A stretch of 64,000 bases of DNA from Bradyrhizobium sp. ISRA430 (GTDB lineage: Bacteria; Pseudomonadota; Alphaproteobacteria; Rhizobiales; Xanthobacteraceae): positions 6,200,001 through 6,264,000 of the forward strand of contig NZ_CP094516.1 in NCBI RefSeq assembly GCF_029909975.1, written 5' to 3'. Made by a program: the position numbers and the translations under genes. How positions within the stretch are numbered: the stretch's first letter is position 1; each line of letters opens with the position of its first letter. The notes under the pieces were generated by a model that saw nothing but the letters and a program-made list of their open reading frames with translations, was not told the origin of the DNA and made no database searches. Shown here piece after piece: positions 10,062-19,192 of the stretch.

Positions 10062-10118
10062 GGTTGCGTCACGATTACGCAACCCCGTTCAGCTTGCGTT
10101 GGGGTTGGGGAACCCAAC
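10062..10118. promoter_or_regulatory. Two stem-loops upstream of the Gly/Tyr-rich secreted protein
   Basis: A perfect 8-bp inverted repeat (GGTTGCGT at 10062-10069 and ACGCAACC at 10077-10084, 7-nt loop) is followed by a 6-bp one (GTTGGG at 10104-10109 and CCCAAC at 10113-10118, 3-nt loop). They lie 60-120 bases before the ATG at 10181, so could form leader RNA structure or a protein site. No T-run follows, so a terminator is unlikely. Confidence 0.45.
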
Positions 10119-10180
10119 ATGGGATGCGCGGGTTTGAGAGGCATGAGCCTGTCCGCAGGCACCATTGGAGGTCCCGAAAC

Positions 10181-10549
10181 ATGTTTGACCAAGTTTCCAG
10201 ATTTGCCGGCCGCAAGGCCGTTCTCGCCACCGCGGCCGTGCTGGCCCTGACCACCGTCGCACCGACGGCGTCGTTCGCAGGCGGCCGCCACTGGCATGGC
10301 GGCGGCGGAGCGGCTGCCGCCGCGGCCATTGCCGGCATCGTCGGCACCGGCCTTGCGATCGCCGCGTCCCGCAACGCCTACGCTTATGACTACGGTCCGG
10401 CCTATTACGGCGGCGGTCCCGTCTATTATGGCGGCCCTGCCTACTACGGCCCCTATTACGGTCCGGGCCCGGACTATCAGGCGCAGCGCTACGGCGGCAC
10501 TGCGCCGGCCGAGCTCTGCGGCCAGGGCTACTTCACCAACTGCTACTAA
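10181..10549 (+). CDS. Gly/Tyr-rich secreted protein, hypothetical
   Basis: A 122-aa protein with a Sec-type N-terminus (positive MFDQVSRFAGRK, hydrophobic stretch, cleavage near ASFAGG). The mature part has a short Ala/Gly hydrophobic segment (AAAAAIAGIVGTGLAIAA) and then a repeated Tyr-Gly-Pro stretch of the YYGGGP / YYGGPAYYG type, ending with two cysteines in CGQGYFTNCY. Similar repetitive exported proteins are common in Bradyrhizobium and have no assigned function. A TTGGAGG Shine-Dalgarno 10 bases before the ATG fixes the start. A strong terminator follows. Confidence 0.8.
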   Translation: MFDQVSRFAGRKAVLATAAVLALTTVAPTASFAGGRHWHGGGGAAAAAAIAGIVGTGLAIAASRNAYAYDYGPAYYGGGPVYYGGPAYYGPYYGPGPDYQAQRYGGTAPAELCGQGYFTNCY

Positions 10550-10573
10550 CCTTGGCTACCAAAGGTTGACCAC

Positions 10574-10612
10574 AACAGGCCGTCGCGCTTGCCGCGACGG
10601 CCTGTTTCTTAG
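10574..10612 (+). terminator. Rho-independent terminator
   Basis: A perfect 14-bp stem (AACAGGCCGTCGCG at 10574-10587 pairs with 10593-10606) with a 5-nt loop, followed by TTTCTT. It lies 24 bases after the stop of the secreted-protein gene and before the HisE-like gene. Confidence 0.85.
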
Positions 10613-10667
10613 GTTTTGCCATCGGACGTTAACGCGCTCGCCATTGGTTTGGAGTAGTTTCGAAGAC

Positions 10668-11072
10668 ATGAGTGATTCGCTTGAGCGGCTATATCTGGCT
10701 GTGCTCGCGGCCAGGGATCTTGATCCGGCAACATCGCGCACGGCCCGGCTGTTTCAGCGCGGGCCAACCAAGATGGCGAAGAAGCTGGCCGAGGAGGCCA
10801 TCGAGGTCGTCATCGACGCGGTCCACGGCGATAGCGAGGCTGTGATCAGGGAAAGCGCCGATCTGCTCTACAATCTCACCGTGCTCTGGGCTTCAGCCGG
10901 CGTGCGTCCCGACGACGTCTGGCGCGAGATGGCCCGGCGCGAAGACATGCTCGGCATCGCCGAAAAGCTGCCGAAGTCGCCGATGAAGCTGCCCAAGGTC
11001 GCCTCACCGCGCGTCGCCGCCCGGCGGCCAATCGTCGCGCTCGAGGGCCGCGCCTCGCGCAAGCGCCACTAG
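10668..11072 (+). CDS. Phosphoribosyl-ATP diphosphatase-like protein (HisE/MazG fold)
   Basis: A 134-aa all-alpha NTP pyrophosphohydrolase. Seen: FQRGPTKMAKKLAEEAIEVVIDA with the metal-binding EExxE-type helix, and RESADLLYNLTVLW with the second acidic helix, matching HisE, which converts PR-ATP to PR-AMP in histidine synthesis. About 35 residues of basic, Pro-rich C-terminal extension (PKVASPRVAARRP...) go beyond the usual HisE length of about 105. No other his gene is near, so this may be a paralogue of the operon-encoded HisE. The substrate is thus not certain. Confidence 0.8.
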   Translation: MSDSLERLYLAVLAARDLDPATSRTARLFQRGPTKMAKKLAEEAIEVVIDAVHGDSEAVIRESADLLYNLTVLWASAGVRPDDVWREMARREDMLGIAEKLPKSPMKLPKVASPRVAARRPIVALEGRASRKRH

Positions 11073-11138
11073 AAGCGGCACAAACCGGACCAATCTTGTC
11101 ATGGACAAATCCGTCCCATGGTGCTTCATCGCGGCGCC

Positions 11139-11720
11139 ATGCTGAAACGTATCTACGACTGGTGCATCGACGCCGCCCACAAGCCCTACGCGCTCTGGAT
11201 CATGGGCGCCGTGTCTTTTGCAGAGAGCTCATTCTTTCCGGTGCCGCCGGATGTGATGCTGATCCCGATGTCGCTGGCGCGCCCGCAGCGCGCCTGGGTC
11301 TATGCGGCAGTGTGCACCGCCACCTCGGTGCTCGGGGGCATCCTAGGCTACGCCATCGGCGCGCTGCTCTATGACTCGGTCGGACACTGGCTGATCCAGG
11401 TCTATGGCCTCGGCGACAAGGTCGACGCTTTTCGCGCTTCTTATGCCGAATGGGGCGCCGTGATCATCCTGCTCAAGGGGTTGACGCCGATCCCCTACAA
11501 GCTCGTCACGATCACATCGGGCTTTGCCGGCTACAATATCGGGCTGTTCATCCTGTGTTCGATCGTCGCGCGCGGCGGACGCTTCTTCGTCGCCGCCGTG
11601 CTGCTCAACCGCTATGGCGACTGGATCCGCATCAGGATCGAGCGGCATCTCGGCCTTTGGGTGGCGATCGGCGCCGCCGTGCTGGTGCTCGGCTTCGTGA
11701 TCGCGATCAAGCTGGTCTAG
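11139..11720 (+). CDS. YqaA-family membrane protein (VTT/SNARE-associated domain)
   Basis: A 193-aa inner-membrane protein of the YqaA/DedA-related group. Seen: AVSFAESSFFPVPPDVMLIPM, the family's conserved acidic-PVPPD loop, a Gly-rich membrane segment (LGGILGYAIGALLY), and LKGLTPIPYKLVTITSGFAGYN, the second re-entrant motif; the last helix ends the protein. DedA relatives act as lipid scramblases or flippases, but the role of YqaA itself is not established. The start at MLKRIYDW matches relatives; an in-frame ATG at 11118 is possible. Confidence 0.85.
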   Translation: MLKRIYDWCIDAAHKPYALWIMGAVSFAESSFFPVPPDVMLIPMSLARPQRAWVYAAVCTATSVLGGILGYAIGALLYDSVGHWLIQVYGLGDKVDAFRASYAEWGAVIILLKGLTPIPYKLVTITSGFAGYNIGLFILCSIVARGGRFFVAAVLLNRYGDWIRIRIERHLGLWVAIGAAVLVLGFVIAIKLV

Positions 11721-11770
11721 CGCCTTGCGAGGCGCTTTGCTGCGGCGCCGGCTTCGGCTACGCTTGCACC

Positions 11771-12304
11771 ATGATGGTTCGATCCGGCGACACGGTCGCT
11801 CGACTCCGGATGATTGTGACTGCGGGGCTGCTGCTCCTGCCTGGCACCGCCGGCCCCGGATGGGCCCAGTCACCCGCGCCGTCGCTCGGCCTTCGGGAGG
11901 CGGGACCCCAGGCGCCGCCGCAATCGACGCCTGCTCCGTCGGGGCCGCCGACGGGCGAGGAGAATCCGGGGTTGATCAACGAAATGGGCAAGCTGTTCGG
12001 CAGGCTGCCCTCGATCCTGCCGCTGAAAAGCTCGAGCGACACGATGGACGGCCTGTCGCGGCTGGCGAAGCCGTCGACCATCGTGTCGGGCCGCGTTGCC
12101 TGCCCGGCTTCGGCGAACGGCGCGCCCGATTGCAAGCAGGCCGCTGACCAGCTTTGCCAGGGCAAGGGCTACAGGGAAGGCAAGAGCCTGAACGCCGATT
12201 CCGCCGAGAAGTGCTCGGCCAAGGTCCTGATTCCGGGCAGGCAGCGCAAACCGGACGACTGCCGCACCGATACTTTCGTGACCAGCGCGCTGTGTCAGAA
12301 CTAA
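11771..12304 (+). CDS. Exported Cys-containing hypothetical protein
   Basis: A 177-aa protein with a signal peptide (hydrophobic MIVTAGLLLLPGTAG, cleavage near GWAQSP), a Pro-rich linker to about residue 60, and a C-terminal domain with six cysteines (VACPAS, DCKQAADQLCQGKGY, EKCSAK, DDCRTD, ALCQN). The even, spaced cysteines suggest disulfides in the periplasm. A Bradyrhizobium-type conserved hypothetical; I recognise no functional domain. Two in-frame ATGs at 11771 and 11774 are equally possible. aspA follows 36 bases later on the same strand. Confidence 0.75.
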   Translation: MMVRSGDTVARLRMIVTAGLLLLPGTAGPGWAQSPAPSLGLREAGPQAPPQSTPAPSGPPTGEENPGLINEMGKLFGRLPSILPLKSSSDTMDGLSRLAKPSTIVSGRVACPASANGAPDCKQAADQLCQGKGYREGKSLNADSAEKCSAKVLIPGRQRKPDDCRTDTFVTSALCQN

Positions 12305-12340
12305 AGGCGTGACGCCGCGCGTGAGCAACAAGGAGCGCCC

Positions 12341-13741
<1,401 letters not shown>

Positions 13742-13752
13742 ACGTTCATGGC

Positions 13753-13795
13753 GCGATGGATTCCGGGTTCGCGCTCCGCGTGCCCCGGAATGACG
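13753..13795. repeat. Single-arm palindromic repeat
   Basis: An ATTCCGGG (13760-13767) pairs with CCCGGAAT (13784-13791) with a GC-rich inner loop, followed by GACGA. This is one arm of the ATTCCGGG class of nested element seen complete at 21108 and 59152. It sits 12 bases after aspA. Confidence 0.7.
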
Positions 13796-13883
13796 AAGCG
13801 GGAATTGAAACGAACCCGCATCGCGAATTCCGCGCCTTGGAATTGCGGTAATGGCGTCCGCCGACGGCGTGAAAACGCAATAC

Positions 13884-13912
13884 TTGACAGTGGAAAGATT
13901 GCCTTGTTGGTA
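13884..13912 (+). promoter_or_regulatory. Possible promoter for the flavoprotein gene
   Basis: A perfect TTGACA (13884-13889) is followed after 17 bases by TTGGTA, a poor -10. It lies about 50 bases before the ATG at 13960. Only the -35 is convincing. Confidence 0.25.
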
Positions 13913-13959
13913 TGGCCGTCAAGCCTTCGATTTGTCCGGCAATAGAGGATCGTTTCGCT

Positions 13960-14928
13960 ATGTCCATGCCTGCCTTGTTCAAAGGGCGCCTGTCGATCCC
14001 CGTGATCGGTTCGCCGCTCTTCATCATCTCGGTGCCCGATCTCGTGATCGCGCAGTGCAAGGCGGGCGTGGTCGGTTCGTTTCCGGCGCTGAACGCGCGT
14101 CCGGCGGAACTGCTCGACGAGTGGCTGGCGCGGATCACCGAAGAGCTCGCGGCCTATGACCGCGCCCATCCCGAGCAGCCCTCGGCGCCGTTCGCAGTCA
14201 ACCAGATCGTGCACAAGTCGAACAACCGGCTCGATCACGACATGCAGCTCTGCGCCAAGTACAAGGTGCCGATGATCATCTCCTCGCTGGGCGCGCGCGA
14301 GGAGCTCAATCAGGCCGTGCATGGCTGGGGCGGCATCGTCTTCCACGACGTGATCAACCAGAAATTCGCGCACAAGGCGATCGAGAAGGGCGCCGATGGG
14401 CTGATCCTGGTCGCGGCCGGTGCCGGCGGCCATGCCGGCACGATCTCGCCGCTCGCCTTCGTCGCGGAAACGCGCAAGTGGTTTGACGGTCCGATCGCGC
14501 TGTCGGGCGCGATCGGCAACGGCAAGGCGATCCGTGCCGCGCGCATTCTCGGCGCCGACTTCGCCTATATCGGCTCCGCCTTCATCGCCACGCAGGAAGC
14601 CAATGCCGTCGAGCGCTATAAGGAGATGATCGCAGGATCGACGGCCGACGACATCGTCTATTCCAACCTCTTCACCGGCGTGCACGGCAATTATCTCAAG
14701 CCCTCGATCCTCGCCGCCGGCATGGATCCGGAAAACCTTCCGACCTCCGATCCCTCCAAGATGAACTTCGGCACCGACGCCTCCGGCGAGCGCGCCAAGC
14801 CGAAGGCCTGGAAGGAGATCTGGGGCTCGGGCCAGGGCATCGGCAGCATCGAAAAGGTCGTGCCCGCCGCCGAACTGATCGCGCGTTTCAAGAAGGAATA
14901 TGACGAGGCGATCGATCCGCCGCTGTGA
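13960..14928 (+). CDS. Nitronate monooxygenase-family FMN oxidoreductase
   Basis: A 322-aa TIM-barrel flavoprotein of the NMO/2-nitropropane dioxygenase family. Seen: the N-terminal IPVIGSPLFIIS, VVGSFPALNARP, the phosphate and catalytic block AGAGGHAG with H158, and ALSGAIGNGKAIRAARILGADFAYIGSAFIAT, the second FMN-phosphate motif. NMOs oxidise alkyl nitronates; relatives also include enoyl reductases, so the substrate is open. An AGAGGA site precedes the ATG at 13960, which is preferred to one at 13912. A paralogue lies at 17985; between them are acyl-CoA enzymes, hinting at a shared catabolic or detoxifying role. Confidence 0.87.
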   Translation: MSMPALFKGRLSIPVIGSPLFIISVPDLVIAQCKAGVVGSFPALNARPAELLDEWLARITEELAAYDRAHPEQPSAPFAVNQIVHKSNNRLDHDMQLCAKYKVPMIISSLGAREELNQAVHGWGGIVFHDVINQKFAHKAIEKGADGLILVAAGAGGHAGTISPLAFVAETRKWFDGPIALSGAIGNGKAIRAARILGADFAYIGSAFIATQEANAVERYKEMIAGSTADDIVYSNLFTGVHGNYLKPSILAAGMDPENLPTSDPSKMNFGTDASGERAKPKAWKEIWGSGQGIGSIEKVVPAAELIARFKKEYDEAIDPPL

Positions 14929-14957
14929 TCAAAGCCGTCGTTCGGCATCTCTCATCC

Positions 14958-15055
14958 GTCGTCCCGGATAAGCGCAGCGTAGCGGAGCGCAGATCCGGGA
15001 CCCATAATCACAGGACGTACTCTGGGTAATGGGTCCTGGCTTTCGCCAGGACGAC
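14958..15055. repeat. Nested palindromic intergenic element (GTCGTCCCGG class)
   Basis: Begins GTCGTCCCGGA and ends CCAGGACGAC; the inner halves TCCGGGACCCAT and ATGGGTCCTGG face each other, and the right arm folds at CCTGGC-TTTC-GCCAGG. It is a second sequence class of the same two-arm layout as 2171-2270, placed between the flavoprotein and thioesterase genes. Confidence 0.8.
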
Positions 15056-15101
15056 GAGCTGTTTGGCCGGCTACTGCTCACGACAACAGAGAAATGAAAC
15101 G

Positions 15102-15875
15102 ATGACCGCCATCTACCGTGTCGACGGCTACAGCGTCGTCACCAGCCCGGATGCCGCCGGCCCGTGGGACCGGCGGATGCAGCACGGCTCGGCGCCGGCC
15201 TCGCTCGTGACCTGGGCGGCCGAACGCATCCCGACGCAGGTCGCGATGGACATCGCGCGCGTCACGATCGACCTGATGCGGCCGGTGCCGGTGGCGCCGC
15301 TCACCATTGCGACCGAGGTCTTGCGTGAAGGACGCAAGATCCAGCTCTGCGAAGTCAAGCTGCTGGCCGAAGGCGTGCAGGTCGTCGGCGCGACCGTGCT
15401 CAAGATCAAGCGGCAGGCGCTGACGCTGCCCGACGACGTCAAAGAGCTGCCGGTCGCGTTGCCGTCGCCGGAAGAGTCTCTCGCCGAGGATGGTCACGCC
15501 GCCACCAGCCCGTTCGTGCGATCGGTCTCGATGCGCGCCGCGCGCGGCCGCTTCGGCCAGGCCGGCGCCGGCGCGATCTGGTTTCGCGTCGACCATCCGC
15601 TGATCGAAGGCGAAGCGATCTCGCAGGCGATGCGCGCCGTGGTCGCCGCCGATTTCTCCAACGGCACCGCCTCGACGCTGGATTTCCGGGCCTGGACCTA
15701 CATCAATGCGGATCTCACCGTCAGCTTTGCGCGACAGCCGGTCGGCGAATGGATTTTGCTCGACGGAGAGTCCTGGATCGGCGCGGACGGCGCCGGGCTT
15801 GCGATGTCGCGGCTCGCAGACAGGCAAGGATATTTTGGTCGCGCGGTGCAGAGTCTCGTGATTGAGAAACGATGA
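15102..15875 (+). CDS. Thioesterase family protein (TesB-like double hot-dog)
   Basis: A 257-aa protein with two hot-dog halves as in acyl-CoA thioesterase II. The N-terminal half has GPWDRRMQHGSAPASLVTWAAER and VTIDLMRPVPVAPLTIATEVLREGRKIQLCEV, the family pattern of strand with Arg-Pro-Val; the C-terminal half has ADFSNGTAS and WTYINADLTVSFARQPVGEWILLDGESW. Probably hydrolyses acyl-CoA thioesters in the cytoplasm; substrate unknown. The ATG at 15102 fits the family N-terminus. It follows a nitronate-monooxygenase-like gene on the same strand. Confidence 0.85.
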   Translation: MTAIYRVDGYSVVTSPDAAGPWDRRMQHGSAPASLVTWAAERIPTQVAMDIARVTIDLMRPVPVAPLTIATEVLREGRKIQLCEVKLLAEGVQVVGATVLKIKRQALTLPDDVKELPVALPSPEESLAEDGHAATSPFVRSVSMRAARGRFGQAGAGAIWFRVDHPLIEGEAISQAMRAVVAADFSNGTASTLDFRAWTYINADLTVSFARQPVGEWILLDGESWIGADGAGLAMSRLADRQGYFGRAVQSLVIEKR

Positions 15876-16009
15876 GCATGACCGGGGGCGCACCGCGGTT
15901 GCTCCCGAAGCCAGTTGAATGGCAGGCTTCCGCCGCCGCGGAAGGGATGCCCTGGTCGCGAACCTCTTCTTGTCCGGAGGTCTCTTGTTCGACGCCGGCG
16001 TCCTGCCTT

Positions 16010-16108
16010 TCAACTGCCGTAGACGATCTTGATCTCCCACAGCAGAACAATGATAGCCGTGATCAACGTGACCGCAGCCAACGCACTTTCCAAGGAAGCG
16101 ACTCTCAT
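16010..16108 (-). CDS. Predicted 32-aa single-span membrane protein
   Basis: A short reading frame: MRVASLESALAAVTLITAII, then VLLWEIKIVYGS and stop. It has one hydrophobic helix (about residues 9-24) and a charged C-terminal end (EIK). A GGAG Shine-Dalgarno sits 6 bases before the ATG, ideal spacing, and the gene stands alone in an otherwise empty gap. I do not recognise the family. Coding is inferred from the ribosome site, start codon and amphipathic layout; it could still be a chance frame. Confidence 0.5.
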   Translation of the reverse strand: MRVASLESALAAVTLITAIIVLLWEIKIVYGS

Positions 16109-16314
16109 TTGATACTCCGCTTCCCAGCCCCGTTAGCGGTCTAGTTGATTCGTTGATTCGCCTGCAATTGCGCGCGCATCGAGCTCGCTCACTCCGTGGC
16201 GCGTTGTTGTGCGGCGGCCACAACAACACCGTAAAATCCCGGACGCAAATACTGCTACGCACCAGCTTTTCGCGCGACGCGTGTGCTCCGAACCCGGCGT
16301 TGCAATCTGAACGA
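16109..16314. other. Gap with a stem-loop and a short tandem repeat
   Basis: No gene seen. It holds a perfect 9-bp inverted repeat (GTTGTTGTG at 16203-16211, CACAACAAC at 16219-16227, 7-nt loop), 88 bases past the stop of the minus-strand acyl-CoA ligase, without a T-run. It also holds an 8-nt direct repeat TTGATTCG twice in tandem (16145-16160), upstream of the 32-aa ORF. Either could belong to that ORF's promoter. Confidence 0.5.
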
Positions 16315-17877
16315 TTACCCCACCATCCGGTCTCGCCCGCTCCAGAAGCTCGCGCGCAGCACCTTCTTGTCGATCTTGCCGACGCCGGTCATCGGCAACT
16401 GCTTGACGAATTGGATCTGCTTCGGCGCATGCGCCGGGCCCTTTCGGGATTTCACCAGGTTGATCAGCTCATCCGGGTTGGGCTGGGCTCCTTCGCGCGG
16501 CACGACGACGGCGGTGACAGCTTCGCCCCATTTCTCGTCGGGAATGCCGACGACCGCGACCATCGCTACGTCCGCATGTTGCGACAGCACGTCCTCGACT
16601 TCCCGCGGAAAGATGTTGAAGCCGCCGGAGACGATCATGTCCTTCTTGCGATCGAGGATGAACATGTAGCCGCGTTCGTCCTTGCGCGCGATGTCGCCGG
16701 TGTGCAGCCAGCCGCTCTTCAGGGTCTCGGCAGTGATGTCCGGCCGCTTCCAGTATTCCGCCATCACGTGCGGGGCGCGCACGCAGATCTCGCCGGCTTC
16801 GCCGGTCTTCACTTCCTGGTCGTTGTCGTCGAGAATCCTGACCTCGCAGGCCGCGATCGGGAAGCCGCAGGACAAAAACAGCTCCGGCGTCTTCGGATCA
16901 TGGTCCGCTTTGCGCAGCACCGAAACCGGGTAGCATTCGGTCTGGCCGTAGAGCTGCGAGAACACCGGTCCGATCCGCTCGATGCCCTCGACCAGGCGGC
17001 TTGGTGACATCGCGGACGCGCCATAGAGCACGAGCTCCAGCGAGGAGAGGTCGGTGTTGTCGAGCGCGGGATGATCGAGCAGCACGTAGATCATCGTCGG
17101 TACGAACAGGGTGAAGTTGATGCGTTCGCGCGCGATCGTGGTCAGCACGGCCTCGGGATCAAAGCCCTTGAGCATGTGCACGGTGCCGCCACGCATCAGA
17201 GTCGGCAGCACTTTTGTGCCGGCGACATGGCTGATCGGGGCGACCGTGAGATAGCGTGCGCCGTCCGGGATTTCGAAGTCGGCAAGGATCGCGGCGGCGG
17301 CCCCGCCATTTTCGCGGTGATAGCGTAGCGCACCCTTGGATTTGCCTGTCGTGCCGCCGGTGTAGTTCAGTGTGGAGAGATCGTCAGGACCGGCAAGGCA
17401 GAGCGCGCTGGCATGGCCGGCCGCTTCAATAGCTTTCAGGAGATCGACGCCGTAATCCGCCGGGCCCATCGTGAAGACGGCTTTGAGCTGCGTTGCCTTC
17501 GCGGCCAGTTCGCCGCCGCGGTCGCGGAAAGCGGCGGCATCGACCACCAGCATCTCGGCTTCGGAATCCTCGAGCTGGAAGAGCTGGTCGTTCAGCGATC
17601 CCAGCGGATGCAGCCAGGTGATGCAAAGCCGCGACAATTGCGCGGCCACGCCGGCGCACCAGGTGTCGGCGCGGTTTGCAGTCAGGAAGGCAACACGGGC
17701 GCCGGGCTGAAGTCCGATCCGCATGAAGACGCCCTGGATACGGCCGATCAGATCGATCGCGCCCTGGTAGGTCAGCGACCCGCCGGGCCAGGCGAAGGCG
17801 GTGCGACCAGGATAGCGCGACAGTGCGCGTAGCGTCTGCGCGCAAGTCGGGGGCATTGCGTGGACCGGATCGGGCAT
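16315..17877 (-). CDS. Acyl-CoA synthetase (AMP-dependent)
   Basis: A 520-aa ANL-superfamily enzyme. Seen in order: LNYTGGTTGKSKGAL phosphate loop, LYGQTECYPVS, SGWLHTGDIA, DRKKDMIVSGGFNIFPREVE hinge, and TGVGKIDKKVLR with the catalytic lysine. It is a different paralogue from the FadD at 3470 and is closer to medium-chain or aryl/acyl-CoA ligases; the acid substrate cannot be read. A GAGGAAAC site precedes the ATG at 17877. It is divergent from the flavoprotein at 17985 across about 107 bases, so a shared control region is possible. Confidence 0.88.
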   Translation of the reverse strand: MPDPVHAMPPTCAQTLRALSRYPGRTAFAWPGGSLTYQGAIDLIGRIQGVFMRIGLQPGARVAFLTANRADTWCAGVAAQLSRLCITWLHPLGSLNDQLFQLEDSEAEMLVVDAAAFRDRGGELAAKATQLKAVFTMGPADYGVDLLKAIEAAGHASALCLAGPDDLSTLNYTGGTTGKSKGALRYHRENGGAAAAILADFEIPDGARYLTVAPISHVAGTKVLPTLMRGGTVHMLKGFDPEAVLTTIARERINFTLFVPTMIYVLLDHPALDNTDLSSLELVLYGASAMSPSRLVEGIERIGPVFSQLYGQTECYPVSVLRKADHDPKTPELFLSCGFPIAACEVRILDDNDQEVKTGEAGEICVRAPHVMAEYWKRPDITAETLKSGWLHTGDIARKDERGYMFILDRKKDMIVSGGFNIFPREVEDVLSQHADVAMVAVVGIPDEKWGEAVTAVVVPREGAQPNPDELINLVKSRKGPAHAPKQIQFVKQLPMTGVGKIDKKVLRASFWSGRDRMVG

Positions 17878-17984
17878 ATGTTTCCTCGTTGCTTTGTCAT
17901 CGGCTCCTGAGCGTGCCAATGTTGCCGCAACGCTAGCACAGCGAATGCGGGATGGAATGGCGGAGCCCGCGCAAGGAGGCATGG

Positions 17985-18962
17985 GTGACGTCCGACCGGC
18001 TGCAACGCTTCCGCGATCGTCTCAGCCTGCCGCTGATCGCGGCGCCGATGTTTCTGGTGTCGGGCGTCGAGCTCATGGTCGCGGCCTGCCGCAACGGCGT
18101 GATCGGCAGTTTTCCAACCGTGAATTGCCGTAGCACGGAACAACTCGAGCAATGGCTGGACGAGATCGCAGCGCAGCTAGAGCTGCATGCGGATCAGACC
18201 GGCCGCAAGCCGGCGCCGCTCTGCCCGAACCTGATCGTGCATCGCTCCAATACGCGGCTGGAAGAAGATCTCGCCGCGCTGCTGCGACGCAGGCCGGAGA
18301 TCGTCATCACCTCGGTCGGTTCGCCCGCGCCGGTGCTGAAGCCGCTGCATGATGCCGGCGCGCTGGTGCTGGCGGATGTCGCCTCGATCCGGCATGCCGA
18401 GCGCGCGGCTGAAGCCGGCGCCGACGGGCTCGTGCTGCTCACCGCGGGCGCCGGCGGCCAGACCGGCTGGCTCAACCCGTTCGCCTTCGTTCGCGCGGTG
18501 CGCGCGTTCTTTGACGGCATCATCGTGCTCGCGGGCGGCATCAGCGACGGCCGTGCGCTCCATGCCGCCGAAGTGCTCGGCTGCGATCTCGCCTATATGG
18601 GCACGAAGTTCATCGCCACGCGCGAGAGCATGGCGGATGACCGCTACAAGCAGATGCTGGTCACAAGCAGCGCCGACGACATTTTGCTCACCACCGCGTT
18701 CACCGGACTTCAAACCAACATGCTGAGGCCGTCGATCGTGGCTGCCGGTCTCGATCCGGACGACCTTCCGGCGCGCGGCGCGATCGACATCGGCAAGGAC
18801 ATCGACATCACCGCGCGCGAAAGCCGCCCGAAGCGCTGGCGCGACATCTGGAGCGGCGGACATTCGACATCCGGCGTGACCGACGTGCCGGGGGTCGACG
18901 ATCTCGTCGCGCGTACGATTGCGGAATATCGCGGAACGGGCGGGGCGCAGCGCGGCGGGTGA
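17985..18962 (+). CDS. Nitronate monooxygenase-like protein, catalytic His replaced
   Basis: A 325-aa paralogue of the protein at 13960. Same architecture: LPLIAAPMFLVSG, VIGSFPTVNCRS, and the second FMN motif VLAGGISDGRALHAAEVLGCDLAYMGTKFIAT. The catalytic-block AGAGGQTG carries Gln159 where the paralogue and most NMO/FabK enzymes have His. Nitronate oxidation may thus be weakened or replaced by another activity. The start is GTG at 17985, 5 bases after a perfect AAGGAGG; the ATG at 17981 is in another frame. Divergent from the acyl-CoA ligase. Confidence 0.85.
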   Translation: MTSDRLQRFRDRLSLPLIAAPMFLVSGVELMVAACRNGVIGSFPTVNCRSTEQLEQWLDEIAAQLELHADQTGRKPAPLCPNLIVHRSNTRLEEDLAALLRRRPEIVITSVGSPAPVLKPLHDAGALVLADVASIRHAERAAEAGADGLVLLTAGAGGQTGWLNPFAFVRAVRAFFDGIIVLAGGISDGRALHAAEVLGCDLAYMGTKFIATRESMADDRYKQMLVTSSADDILLTTAFTGLQTNMLRPSIVAAGLDPDDLPARGAIDIGKDIDITARESRPKRWRDIWSGGHSTSGVTDVPGVDDLVARTIAEYRGTGGAQRGG

Positions 18963-19006
18963 GGGGGAGCTTCCGCGAATCCAACTTTCACCGTTTGTGT
19001 GGAGAC

Positions 19007-19078
19007 AGCCCCTCACCCCGACCTTCTCAGCGCGAGCGAAGCTCGTCGCGGCTCCGCGAAGAGCGGGGAGAGGGAGAA
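19007..19078. repeat. Palindromic CCCTCACCCC / GGGGAGAGGGAG element
   Basis: Pyrimidine-rich CCCCTCACCCC at the left and AGCGGGGAGAGGGAG at the right pair imperfectly, with an inner GCGAGCGAAGCTCGTCGC stem. Similar elements often end transcription units in rhizobial genomes. It lies 45 bases after the flavoprotein stop. Confidence 0.55.
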
Positions 19079-19120
19079 GAAGCCGCACGGTTAATCCCGC
19101 ACTCCTGCGGTTCGCCGCGC

Positions 19121-19135
19121 TTAACGGCAGATTAA
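19121..19135. promoter_or_regulatory. CtrA-like box TTAA-N7-TTAA
   Basis: TTAACGGCAGATTAA followed by CC is an exact match to the alphaproteobacterial CtrA full site (TTAA, 7 bases, TTAA). It ends 57 bases before the ATG of the 82-aa gene at 19193, a sensible promoter position. In a GC-rich genome a chance match is uncommon but possible. Confidence 0.5.
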
Positions 19136-19192
19136 CCATCACCCGCCAAGAATCCTCTCAAGGGCGCCAATCAGGACCGAGAGGGACAGGCG

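Noticed and set aside
13884..13912. RpoN (-24/-12) promoter before the first flavoprotein
   Set aside because: GG-N10-GC spacing is not met; only a sigma-70-like -35 is convincing.
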